A DNA stretch of 22,713 nucleotides from a virus. A model generated the notes under the pieces. It searched no databases, was not told where the DNA came from, and saw nothing but the letters and a program-made list of their open reading frames with translations. The DNA lies in IMG/VR virus record IMGVR_UViG_3300046167_000589, positions 1 to 22,713 of that record; one strand, given 5' to 3'. This document shows positions 1 to 7,374 of the stretch, piece after piece (position 1 is the first letter of the stretch; every line of letters begins with the position of its first letter). Position numbers and translations under genes: made by a program.

Positions 1-1
1 T

Positions 2-1903
2 GAGGAATACATGAGGCTGTATCGCAACCAGTGGTCTAAGCAAGATCAGGAGCGACAGAGCGAGCGGTCTAAGTTGATTGCTCCAGCGCTAGCGCAGGCT
101 GTTGAGTCCAACGTAGCAGAGATAGAAGAAGCTACCTTCGGACGCGGTAAGGTCTTTGACATCAAGGACGACGTACAGGGCCAAGACCCCACACAGGTGG
201 CTTACCTACGGGAGAAGCTACACGAGGACTTCGCAGTAACACGCCTGCGGTCTTCTATCGCTGAGGTTCTGGTCAATGCGGCTGTGTACGGCACAGGCAT
301 CGGTGAGGTCGTGATCGACGAGATCAAGGTGTACAAGCCAGCGACTAAGCCCATGATGGATGGGATGATGAATGAGATAGGCGTGGAGGAGACTTACCGC
401 CCTGTCGTTAAGCTCAACCCTGTACAGCCTAAGAACTTCTTGATTGACCCAGCAGCACCTAACGTAGACGAAGCCATAGGCTGTGCGGTAGATGAGTATG
501 TTAGTCGTCACATTGTAGAAGAACTACAAGAACAAGGAGTCTACAAGGACGAGGAGTTCGTAGGTGACGCAGCAGCGGACTCAGAGATAGAGTTCGACTC
601 AGAGATAGACTCACGTCCTAAGGATCGTATTCGTCTTACTAAGTACTACGGTAAGGTGCCACGAGAGCTTCTGATAGAAGAAGGCGCAGACGAAGAGGAC
701 ATGGAACCCGGCCACTACGTTGAGGCTGTTGTTGTGATAGGCAACGAGGGCGTCCTACTGAAGGCTATTGCTAACCCCTATATGTGTCAGGATCGTCCTG
801 TTGTGGCTTTCCAGTGGGACATCGTACCGTCAGTCTTCTGGGGACGTGGGGTCTGCGAGAAGGGCTACATGAGCCAGAAGGCTCTAGATGCTGAGCTACG
901 CGCTCGTATCGACGCACTAGCACTCACGACACACCCCATGATGGCAGTGGACGCTACACGCATCCCACGGGGCCACAAGCTAGAGGTACGGCCCGGTCGT
1001 ATGCTACTGACTAACGGTGATCCTAAGCAAGCGATCATGCCGTTTAACTTCGGTCAGCTCAACGCTATTACATTCCAGCAGGGTGCTGCGCTACAGCAGA
1101 TGGTAGCTCAGGCTACGGGATCTTCTGATAGCTCGACACCACAGGTACAGAACGACGTAACGGCAGCAGGCATGTCGATGGGTCAGGGCGCTGTCATCAA
1201 GCGACAGAAACGTACGCTAGTGAACTTCCAAGAGAACTTCTTGATTCCCTACGTGAAGAAGTCAGCGTACCGATACATGCAGTTCGACCCTGAGAACTAC
1301 CCTGTGCAGGACTACAGCTTCCAAGTCTTTAGCTCACTAGGGGCTATGGCTAGGGAATACGAAGTAGGACAACTCTCTCAGATGCTACAGATGATCCCAC
1401 CGGAGTCACCCGCTCACGGCGCTATCATCAAGGGTATTGTAGATCACTTGAATGTGACTAACCGAGATGAGATCATGCAGGCTATAGATCAGGCTAACCA
1501 GCCTAATCCTGAGGCAGAGCAACAGGCACAGCAACAGCAGCAGGAGCAGCATCAGGCTCAGATGGCGATACAGCAGGGTCAGGTGGCATTGCTACAGGGT
1601 CAGGCTGCTGAGTCTAAGAGCAGGGCTGAGAAGTACTCTGTAGAGACTCAACTGATGCCGGACGAGCTAGCGCTTAAGTACGCTGAAGACGAGGACTCCA
1701 AGGCGTTCGAGCGTAAGGCACGTATGGGTGATCTACTTCTTAGAGAGCAAGAGCTACAGCTCAAGCAGGACACAGAGGTAGAGCGAGCTAAATCCAAGGC
1801 TGAGACAGAGATGGTTCAGCAACTAGTCAGAGGAGCACCAGATGGATCTACTGCAAATACAGGCCCTTCTGGTCGGCCTCCAGCAACAAATAACGGAGCT
1901 TAG
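2..1903 (+). CDS. Portal protein (5'-partial)
   Basis: Dodecameric portal at the capsid vertex through which DNA is packaged and ejected. The N-terminal part has the look of podoviral portals: an ERSKLIAPAL stretch followed by AEIEEATFGRGK, then a VNAAVYGTGIGEV helix region and NPVQPKNFLIDP. The last ~130 residues (from about base 1500) are Gln/Glu/Lys-rich and strongly helical, as expected of a portal barrel or crown extension. The first Met is at base 11, but the frame is already open from base 2 (Glu-Glu-Tyr before it), and EEYMRLYRN reads like the interior of a portal rather than its start. The gene therefore probably begins upstream of the window; TGAGGA could alternatively serve as a ribosome site for the Met at 11. 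The 3' end overlaps the collagen-like gene by 62 nt. Family call is confident; subfamily is not resolved. Confidence 0.88.
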   Translation, partial: EEYMRLYRNQWSKQDQERQSERSKLIAPALAQAVESNVAEIEEATFGRGKVFDIKDDVQGQDPTQVAYLREKLHEDFAVTRLRSSIAEVLVNAAVYGTGIGEVVIDEIKVYKPATKPMMDGMMNEIGVEETYRPVVKLNPVQPKNFLIDPAAPNVDEAIGCAVDEYVSRHIVEELQEQGVYKDEEFVGDAAADSEIEFDSEIDSRPKDRIRLTKYYGKVPRELLIEEGADEEDMEPGHYVEAVVVIGNEGVLLKAIANPYMCQDRPVVAFQWDIVPSVFWGRGVCEKGYMSQKALDAELRARIDALALTTHPMMAVDATRIPRGHKLEVRPGRMLLTNGDPKQAIMPFNFGQLNAITFQQGAALQQMVAQATGSSDSSTPQVQNDVTAAGMSMGQGAVIKRQKRTLVNFQENFLIPYVKKSAYRYMQFDPENYPVQDYSFQVFSSLGAMAREYEVGQLSQMLQMIPPESPAHGAIIKGIVDHLNVTNRDEIMQAIDQANQPNPEAEQQAQQQQQEQHQAQMAIQQGQVALLQGQAAESKSRAEKYSVETQLMPDELALKYAEDEDSKAFERKARMGDLLLREQELQLKQDTEVERAKSKAETEMVQQLVRGAPDGSTANTGPSGRPPATNNGA

Positions 1904-2165
1904 AAACGGAGGCGTTCAGGGCGAAGTTGGCGATAAAGGCGATAAAGGCGAGACTGGAGACACAGGCCCTCCCGGTAAAACGGGACAACAAGGGCCTGAG
2001 GGAGAACCGGGGACTAAATGGTTCACGGGTAACGGCGTACCGTCTGAGGACATAGGCATTCTTTATGACTACTACTTAGATGGTACTGATGGGTGGATAT
2101 ACCTAAAGCGGCCTAACGGCTGGATGAACACCGGGGATAACCTGAAAGGGCCTCCGGGTAACTAA
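1842..2165 (+). CDS. Collagen-like virion fibre protein
   Basis: A 107-aa protein with a helical, probably trimerising N-terminus (residues 1-24, QIQALLVGLQQQITEL), ten uninterrupted Gly-X-Y triplets from Gly27 to about Gly57 (for example GDKGDKGETGDTGPPG), and a C-terminal knob of about 50 residues with the pattern GVPSEDIG...YYLDGTDGWIY. Phage collagen-like proteins usually form short trimeric fibres on the virion. The start at 1842 lies inside the portal gene in another frame and is preceded by AGAGGAGC at good spacing, so independent translation is likely. The position between portal and scaffold suggests a head or neck decoration, but that is inference. It has no long family-specific domain beyond the triple-helix repeat. 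Confidence 0.82.
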   Translation: MDLLQIQALLVGLQQQITELRNGGVQGEVGDKGDKGETGDTGPPGKTGQQGPEGEPGTKWFTGNGVPSEDIGILYDYYLDGTDGWIYLKRPNGWMNTGDNLKGPPGN

Positions 2166-2186
2166 CGACCTCTAGGAGAGACAATC

Positions 2187-2336
2187 GTGATAGATGATAG
2201 AAAATTCAACGAGCTAGTAGACAATACGACTAAGTACCTACAGCTATTGATGGACAAGAACACAGCACTTGAGAAGCGCTTAGAAGCTCTCGAAGCTAAG
2301 AAGACAATCAGCAGGAGTAAAGCAGATGACAAGTGA
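2187..2336 (+). CDS. Small coiled-coil peptide, 49 aa
   Basis: A short gene starting with GTG at 2187, preceded by AGGAGAG with about 7 nt spacing and ending TGA at 2336. The product is charged and helical throughout, with a leucine-rich stretch (LVDNTTKYLQLLMDKNTALEKRLEALEAK) that looks like a single coiled coil, then a basic tail. The next gene starts at 2326, an 11-nt overlap typical of this phage. There is no recognisable family. The role is unknown; its place between portal and scaffold suggests a virion assembly or decoration factor. Confidence rests on the ribosome binding site, the snug fit between neighbours and the coherent amphipathic composition. Confidence 0.6.
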   Translation: MIDDRKFNELVDNTTKYLQLLMDKNTALEKRLEALEAKKTISRSKADDK

Positions 2337-2580
2337 ATCTAAATTCTTCGATGATTGCCGTGAGTTGTTCTTAACAGACGGATGGAAAGCATTTAAAGAC
2401 GAAGTAATTGTAGGACTTAATAGCGTACATGTTGCTTCGCTAGAGAGTGCAGAGGACTTCTGGAAAGCAAAGGGAAGGGTAGAAGCCCTTTCTCAGATTG
2501 CTGGCTGGGAAGACGCTGTACTCGCAGCAGAGGCGCAGCAGGAAGCGGATTCGGAGGACTCCTATGAGGAGGCTGTATGA
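2326..2580 (+). CDS. Small acidic helical phage protein, 84 aa
   Basis: An 84-aa acidic protein with Trp-containing helices (FLTDGWKAFKDEV, then DFWKAKGRVEALSQIAGWEDAV) and a Glu/Asp-rich C-terminus. AGGAG lies upstream of the ATG, which overlaps the stop of the preceding 49-aa gene by 11 nt; its own 3' end overlaps the zinc-ribbon gene by 17 nt. Short proteins with an FWKAKGR...GWE pattern occur in head modules of several podoviruses, but I cannot attach a function. Translational coupling to its neighbours argues that it is a genuine late gene, probably concerned with head assembly. There are no metal-binding residues, signal peptide or membrane segment. Confidence 0.75.
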   Translation: MTSESKFFDDCRELFLTDGWKAFKDEVIVGLNSVHVASLESAEDFWKAKGRVEALSQIAGWEDAVLAAEAQQEADSEDSYEEAV

Positions 2581-2779
2581 TGCACGCTGCACTAGCTGCA
2601 ACAAGATAACTGAAGTGTTCGGTAGGGAGTCTGATGATTTCCGGTGTGGAGCCTGCGACTCCCCTGCCGAGCGTATAGTTAGTCCCGTTAAGTGCCACCT
2701 CGATGGCGTGTCTGGGGATTTCCCCGGAGCCGCTATTAAGTGGAAACGCGATCATGAACGGGCAGCACGTCAAGGATAA
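2564..2779 (+). CDS. Zinc-ribbon (FmdB-like) protein, 71 aa
   Basis: The start chosen is ATG 2564 (protein begins MRRLYDARC), because GGAGG sits about 7 nt upstream; the open frame continues upstream to 2498 but without a ribosome site. The product has two CxxC knuckles, CTSC (residues 9-12) and CGAC (about 29-32), the layout of an FmdB-type zinc ribbon, followed by a basic C-terminus with GDFPGAAIKWKRDHERAAR. FmdB-like zinc ribbons are often labelled regulatory and are common as small accessory genes in phages; the actual role is unknown. It overlaps the preceding gene by 17 nt and is the last gene before the short non-coding gap ahead of scaffold. Confidence 0.72.
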   Translation: MRRLYDARCTSCNKITEVFGRESDDFRCGACDSPAERIVSPVKCHLDGVSGDFPGAAIKWKRDHERAARQG

Positions 2780-2841
2780 CCACAGCCAAGTGACCCTTGT
2801 TTATTTAATCTGATAAGCCTTAATAGGCCCGGAGTTTGATA

Positions 2842-3648
2842 ATGGCAACACTGATAGATACCGATGGTGAAATTATTGGAGAGACAACCACATTCGACGA
2901 CTTAGAGGAACAGGTAGCTCCTGTTGAGGAAGCCCCTGAGGCTTCTGAATCCCCTGAGCAACCCGAGAGTGACCTCCCTGATAAGTACCAAGGTAAGTCC
3001 GCTGCGGACATAGCACGAATGCACCAAGAGTTAGAGAAGCGTCTAGGACAGCAGTCCTCTGAGGTAGGCGAACTACGCCAAGCCTTTGACCAGATGGTTC
3101 AATCTAGTGTAAAAGCGCAGCAGGCCCCACCGGAAGTTGAAGAGGTAAGTGATACTGACTTCTTTGCCGATCCGAAAGCTGCCGTAGCACAGGCGATTGA
3201 GAACCACCCTAAGCTACGACAGGCAGAAGCTGTAGCCGTAGAGATGGCTAAGAACCAAGCTCTAGCTAAGCTACAGACTACGCACCCCGACATGAAGACG
3301 ATACTAACTTCTACCGATTTCCAATCATGGGTAGGCAAAAGCCAGTTCCGTCAGGGTCTATACCAACAAGCAGACAGCAACTACGATTACGCAGCTGCCG
3401 ACGAACTACTAACACTGTTCAAGGAAGCTAAAGGAATTGTGGCTGAAGCTGCTAAGATTGAGAAGGTCGCACAGAAGAGTGCGGTTAAGCAAGCCTCAAC
3501 AGGAACGTCACGGTCTGCACCCGAAGGCAAGAGCCGGAAGGTCTACAGACGACGTGACATTATCGAACTAATGAATACCGATCCCAAACGGTACGACGCT
3601 ATGTCTGAGGAGATTATGAAAGCGTATCGGGAAGGGAGGGTTAAATAA
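2842..3648 (+). CDS. Capsid scaffolding protein
   Basis: A 268-aa protein directly upstream of the major capsid gene. It is acidic at the N-terminus (many Glu/Pro), has a central coiled coil (residues about 55-80, ELEKRLGQQSSEVGELRQAF), an FFADPKAAVAQAIENHP segment common in podoviral scaffolds, and a strongly basic helical C-terminus (SRKVYRRRDIIELM...KAYREGRVK), the end that binds coat protein in known scaffolds. The start is ATG 2842 behind CCGGAG; an in-frame TTG at 2836 is less likely. Scaffold proteins template procapsid assembly and leave before maturation. The call comes from position and composition rather than a sequence motif, and is strong because both agree. Confidence 0.85.
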   Translation: MATLIDTDGEIIGETTTFDDLEEQVAPVEEAPEASESPEQPESDLPDKYQGKSAADIARMHQELEKRLGQQSSEVGELRQAFDQMVQSSVKAQQAPPEVEEVSDTDFFADPKAAVAQAIENHPKLRQAEAVAVEMAKNQALAKLQTTHPDMKTILTSTDFQSWVGKSQFRQGLYQQADSNYDYAAADELLTLFKEAKGIVAEAAKIEKVAQKSAVKQASTGTSRSAPEGKSRKVYRRRDIIELMNTDPKRYDAMSEEIMKAYREGRVK

Positions 3649-3657
3649 GGGAATACT

Positions 3658-4530
3658 ATGCCATTAGGTACTAATAACGTAACAAACACGACTGCTGCAA
3701 CTTTCATTCCAGAGTTGTGGTCAGATGAAATCATCGCTGTCTATGAGAAGTCACTCGTGGTTAAGCCTCTTGTCCGCGCCATGTCTATGGTTGGCAAGAA
3801 GGGCGACACCATCCACATCCCTAAGCCGGATCGTGGTAGTGCTTCTGTTAAGGCTGAGTCTACTCAGGTTAATCTAATCGCTGGCACCACTGGCGAGTTG
3901 GTCATCAGCATTGACCAGCACTACGAGTACTCACGTCTTATCGAAGACATCACAGACGTACAGGCTCTGAACAGCCTCCGTAAGTTCTACACCGAAGACG
4001 CAGGCTATGCTCTTGCTACTCGTGTAGATACAGCTATTGTTGCTGAGGGCGCTAACTTTACCTCACAGCTGGAGTTCACCGCTGACGGTGTACAGACTGC
4101 TGCTGGTACTGCTGCTTCTGCATTCAATGACGCTGGCTTCCGGGCTGCTATTCAGGTGCTCGACGACAACAACGTACCCATGAACAACCGTGTATGGGTA
4201 ATCTCTCCTGCTATGAAGAAAGAGTTACTTGGTGTTTCTAACTACATCAGCACTGACTTCGTAACTGGTAAGCCTGTTGAGTCCGGTTCTATCGGTAGCC
4301 TCTACGGTATCGACATCCACGTAAGCACTAACCTGCCTACTGAGAACACTGACGAGAAGGGTTCACTGTTGTTCCACAAAGATGCTATTGTCTTTGCAGA
4401 GCAGCTGGGTGTCCGAGTCCAGACTCAATACAAGCAAGAGTGGTTGGCTGACTTGATGACAGCTGATACCTTATACGGTACTCACATCTATCGCCCAGAA
4501 GCAGGCGTTAAGTTGTTCGGTACGGTCTAA
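3658..4530 (+). CDS. Major capsid protein
   Basis: A 290-aa coat protein of presumed HK97 fold. It begins TAATFIPELWSDEIIAVYEKSLVV, has GKKGDTIHIPKP, a central AGYALATRVDTAIVAEG helix, VWVISPAMKKELL, and a C-terminal strand region LYGTHIYRPEAGVKLFG, all typical of small podoviral major capsid proteins. AAGGG precedes the ATG. Arg codons are exclusively CGN (9 of 9), in line with high expression and in contrast to the ejection genes further on. The gene is followed within 8 nt by a strong hairpin terminator, the same arrangement as T7 gene 10, which would help boost capsid mRNA over distal genes. Confidence 0.93.
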   Translation: MPLGTNNVTNTTAATFIPELWSDEIIAVYEKSLVVKPLVRAMSMVGKKGDTIHIPKPDRGSASVKAESTQVNLIAGTTGELVISIDQHYEYSRLIEDITDVQALNSLRKFYTEDAGYALATRVDTAIVAEGANFTSQLEFTADGVQTAAGTAASAFNDAGFRAAIQVLDDNNVPMNNRVWVISPAMKKELLGVSNYISTDFVTGKPVESGSIGSLYGIDIHVSTNLPTENTDEKGSLLFHKDAIVFAEQLGVRVQTQYKQEWLADLMTADTLYGTHIYRPEAGVKLFGTV

Positions 4531-4537
4531 GCACAAC

Positions 4538-4559
4538 GGCCCCTTCGGGGGCCTTTCTT
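4538..4559 (+). terminator. Intrinsic terminator after capsid gene
   Basis: A six-base-pair GC-only stem (GGCCCC paired with GGGGCC) around a TTCG tetraloop, followed by TTTCTT, begins 8 nt after the capsid stop. UUCG-capped GC stems with a U tract are textbook rho-independent terminators. The distal virion genes have no obvious separate promoter, so it is probably leaky. Confidence 0.85.
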
Positions 4560-4610
4560 ATGTAAGTCCATTGCCCAACAGTGGGCTTCCACAAGAACAC
4601 GGAGATTCTT

Positions 4611-7049
4611 ATGTCCATTACGTATACACCGACGACTAACTTTGGATCAAAAGATAGTCTTCCATCGAACGACCCGAATAAAGTAATTAAGGGCGCTGAG
4701 TTCACTACTGAGTTCACCGCCATCCAGAGCGCCTTCGGATTGGCTGCTCCTTCTTCTAATCCTACTTTCACAGGTACAGCTACGTTTGATAGCGTGACTG
4801 CTAACGCTGTGTCGCTAGGAGATGTAACAACCAGTAACCTCACAGTATCTGGTGCCTTCACCAGCTTAGGCATCGACGACAACGCTACGTCCACGGCTAT
4901 CACGATCGATTCCAGTGAGAACGTGGGCATTGGTACGGACTCTCCTGACGGTACGCTGCATGTTAAAGATACGATAGCCCAGCTCTACGTACAGTCGAAC
5001 GATGGTCAACCATCACAAGTGGTATTTGGGGACGTTACAGACGCCAGTGGTGGAATGATCGAATACACATCTACCGACGCTATGGCATTTAAGACTAACA
5101 ACCTTAACGAGCGTATGCGTATCGACGCCTCAGGAAACGTGGGCATTGGTACCGCAACTCCTGTTAGCACTAATAACTACGGCGGCCTCACGCTAAACGG
5201 TGCTTCTGGCGGGGCGCTATCATTCACTGACGATGACGTACTTGTGGGTAACTTACTATCGTCTGGGAGTGATATGTATTTCGGGACAGGTGGAGACACT
5301 GTGTTCCGTAACGGCGGCTATACAGGCTCTGACGAAGCCATGCGTATTGACTCCTCAGGGAACGTGGGCATCAACACAACGAATCCTAGCATATACGGCG
5401 GCCTCGTAATCGCACAGGATGCAAACACGAGTAGTGATGGTTTTGCGGTAGTAGACTCTACATTGGCTCAATCGGCTAAACTCTGGTGTGATGGGACTAA
5501 CTCCTACTTGTCATCAGGTAACACTGGTAATGATCCGCTCATCCTTAATACTGGCGGTGGAAACGTGGGCATTGGTAACACGAATCCCTCACGTACCTTA
5601 GACATAGGTGATGGCACAAGCTCAGCCCACGTGGGGATCAGAGCTTCTTCTAGTCCTAACATACTATTCACTAGCGGTGGAGCTAATGTAGGGTACATAG
5701 GTACAACTCTGTGGAACACAGGCGCAGGCAGCGATACGGAGCTATCTGTTCGCTCAGAGAATGACCTGACGTTCACCTCTGGTTCTACCGAGCGCATGCG
5801 TATCGACTCCTCAGGAAACGTGGGTATTGGCACGTCTGATCCACAGCAGGCACTGCATGTTGCTGGTGGTGGCTTGCAGATAGAGGGTAACATAAGCGCA
5901 CCCGCCGCTGGTACAGAATCCGCCCTCATTGACTACTTCAACAACAACATGAGATTTTGGTCGCGGGGTACGTCGTCGACACGAGGTACGTTCGAGTTTG
6001 TACAGGTCGAGAATGACGGGCAGAACCAGCAGTCTCCCATGGTCATCGACGCCTCAGGGCAAGTAGGTATCGGCATGACCGCACCATCCGACAGGAATCT
6101 ATCTCTTTACGGTGCAACAAACTGTATCCTGTCAATGCATAACTCTACCTCTGGGACTACAGCGGCTAGTGGCGTACAGCTGCAAGGGGTAGGTAATAAC
6201 GGCTATATGGTGAACTACAATACTGGCGGTGCCTTAGCGTTCTTTACGGCGGAGACTGGAAACAACACGCAAGAGCGTATGCGCCTCGACGCCTCAGGAC
6301 ATCTAGGGATTAAAACTACTCCAAGCCCGTGGCGTACTACGGACGGAGTTATAGAGCTTGGACAACGCTCAAGCCTAGCAGGTCTGTCAATCGATACACA
6401 TCTCTCAACTAATGCCTACTTCTCACAGGCAAGTGGTTGGAAGGCTATAGATACAGCGGCGGCGACTAACTACTATCAAAACGATGGTAGTCATGTATGG
6501 AGAAGAGCTGCAACAACCACAGCAGGCGCGTCCGTTCCTTGGGTGGAGTCCATGCGTATCGACAGCTCAGGAAACTTGCTGGTTGGTACTGATGTTGGCA
6601 CAGGCCCAAGGCTTCGTGTAGAGCGTGGCGGTATTGTTGCGGAGTTCAATAGGTCTAGTGGCACTTCGGCTCTTATTAGCTTCCAGTATGGAGGCGTCGA
6701 TGCTGGATATATCACGTCTAGCGCAGGCGGGACACCTTCCTTTACAGCAGCGTCGGACGAACGCCTCAAGGACAACATTGTTGATCACGAATCAGAACTA
6801 GCTAACGTCATGTCTCTACGTCCTACACGCTGGGACTGGAAAGAGGACGCTAAGGGTTCTGGTGAGGGCTTCATTGCTCAAGAGCTGGAAGCTACAGCTT
6901 GGGCTGATCTGGTGTCTGAAGGTGATGACGGGTTCAAGCAGGTGTCTGGTTTAGGTGCTGTCGAGACTCGTCTTATCAAGGCTATGCAGGAGCAGCAAGC
7001 AATGATTGAAGCTCTGAAGGCCAAAGTGGAGGCGCTAGAGAATGCCTAA
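4611..7049 (+). CDS. Tail fibre/spike with S74 intramolecular chaperone
   Basis: An 812-aa receptor-binding fibre. The N-terminus (SITYTPTTNFGSKDSLPSND) is a short virion-attachment segment. The body holds about eight copies of a repeat with consensus MRIDSSGNVGIGT, spaced irregularly, as in trimeric beta-helical tail fibres. From residue 715 comes an S74 chaperone of endosialidase: SDERLKDN, then LRPTRWDWK, GFIAQELEA and a coiled-coil end (MQEQQAMIEALKAKVEALE). In this family the chaperone trimerises the fibre and cleaves itself off just before the Ser of SDxRLK, so mature fibre should end at about residue 714. The start is ATG 4611 behind CGGAG; the upstream in-frame GTG at 4581 has no ribosome site. 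Receptor unknown. Confidence 0.9.
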   Translation: MSITYTPTTNFGSKDSLPSNDPNKVIKGAEFTTEFTAIQSAFGLAAPSSNPTFTGTATFDSVTANAVSLGDVTTSNLTVSGAFTSLGIDDNATSTAITIDSSENVGIGTDSPDGTLHVKDTIAQLYVQSNDGQPSQVVFGDVTDASGGMIEYTSTDAMAFKTNNLNERMRIDASGNVGIGTATPVSTNNYGGLTLNGASGGALSFTDDDVLVGNLLSSGSDMYFGTGGDTVFRNGGYTGSDEAMRIDSSGNVGINTTNPSIYGGLVIAQDANTSSDGFAVVDSTLAQSAKLWCDGTNSYLSSGNTGNDPLILNTGGGNVGIGNTNPSRTLDIGDGTSSAHVGIRASSSPNILFTSGGANVGYIGTTLWNTGAGSDTELSVRSENDLTFTSGSTERMRIDSSGNVGIGTSDPQQALHVAGGGLQIEGNISAPAAGTESALIDYFNNNMRFWSRGTSSTRGTFEFVQVENDGQNQQSPMVIDASGQVGIGMTAPSDRNLSLYGATNCILSMHNSTSGTTAASGVQLQGVGNNGYMVNYNTGGALAFFTAETGNNTQERMRLDASGHLGIKTTPSPWRTTDGVIELGQRSSLAGLSIDTHLSTNAYFSQASGWKAIDTAAATNYYQNDGSHVWRRAATTTAGASVPWVESMRIDSSGNLLVGTDVGTGPRLRVERGGIVAEFNRSSGTSALISFQYGGVDAGYITSSAGGTPSFTAASDERLKDNIVDHESELANVMSLRPTRWDWKEDAKGSGEGFIAQELEATAWADLVSEGDDGFKQVSGLGAVETRLIKAMQEQQAMIEALKAKVEALENA

Positions 7050-7374
7050 GTATAACGAAAGCCGAGTAAGGGACGTGGAGGTGTACTCTACTTATGAGTA
7101 CGCCCACAGGGTAGAGCTACTGAATCCACTCAACGGAGTACCTAAGGTAATCTTCCACACGAGCTGGGTTGAAGTAGACTCAGAAGGTAATGAAGAACAG
7201 AAGGAGTACAAGCGAACGCTTCAGGAGACTTACCTCTCCAACGAGGTGTTCGATGTGATTCATCCCGACACTGGTGAAGTCGTAGGTCAAGCTGACTACA
7301 ACACACTACTGGGATTAGTCTATTCCTTGTTCTTCCACACAGCAGCTAAGGAGGATTCGGATGTCGTGGTCTAG
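7042..7374 (+). CDS. Hypothetical protein next to tail fibre, 110 aa
   Basis: A 110-aa acidic protein that overlaps the fibre gene by 8 nt and the next gene by 14 nt. It contains HRVELLNPLNGVPKVIFHTSWVEV, then VFDVIHPDTGEVVGQADYNTLL and a short hydrophobic helix GLVYSLFFHTAAKE. It has no signal peptide or clear membrane segment. The gene directly after a fibre is often a fibre chaperone or a minor tail protein, but nothing in the sequence proves either. It is real by gene fit, coupling and typical codon use. Confidence 0.75.
   Translation: MPKYNESRVRDVEVYSTYEYAHRVELLNPLNGVPKVIFHTSWVEVDSEGNEEQKEYKRTLQETYLSNEVFDVIHPDTGEVVGQADYNTLLGLVYSLFFHTAAKEDSDVVV

Noticed and set aside
2797-2825. TTGTTT-17-TTAATA promoter-like arrangement before scaffold
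   Set aside because: Matches to -35 and -10 consensus are poor and phage late genes often use other signals.
4572-4585. Second hairpin GCCCA/TGGGC after the capsid terminator
   Set aside because: Five-pair stem with no T run; too weak to call as a terminator.
5504-5929. 141-aa open frame on the - strand within the fibre gene
   Set aside because: Antisense of fibre repeats, low-complexity composition.
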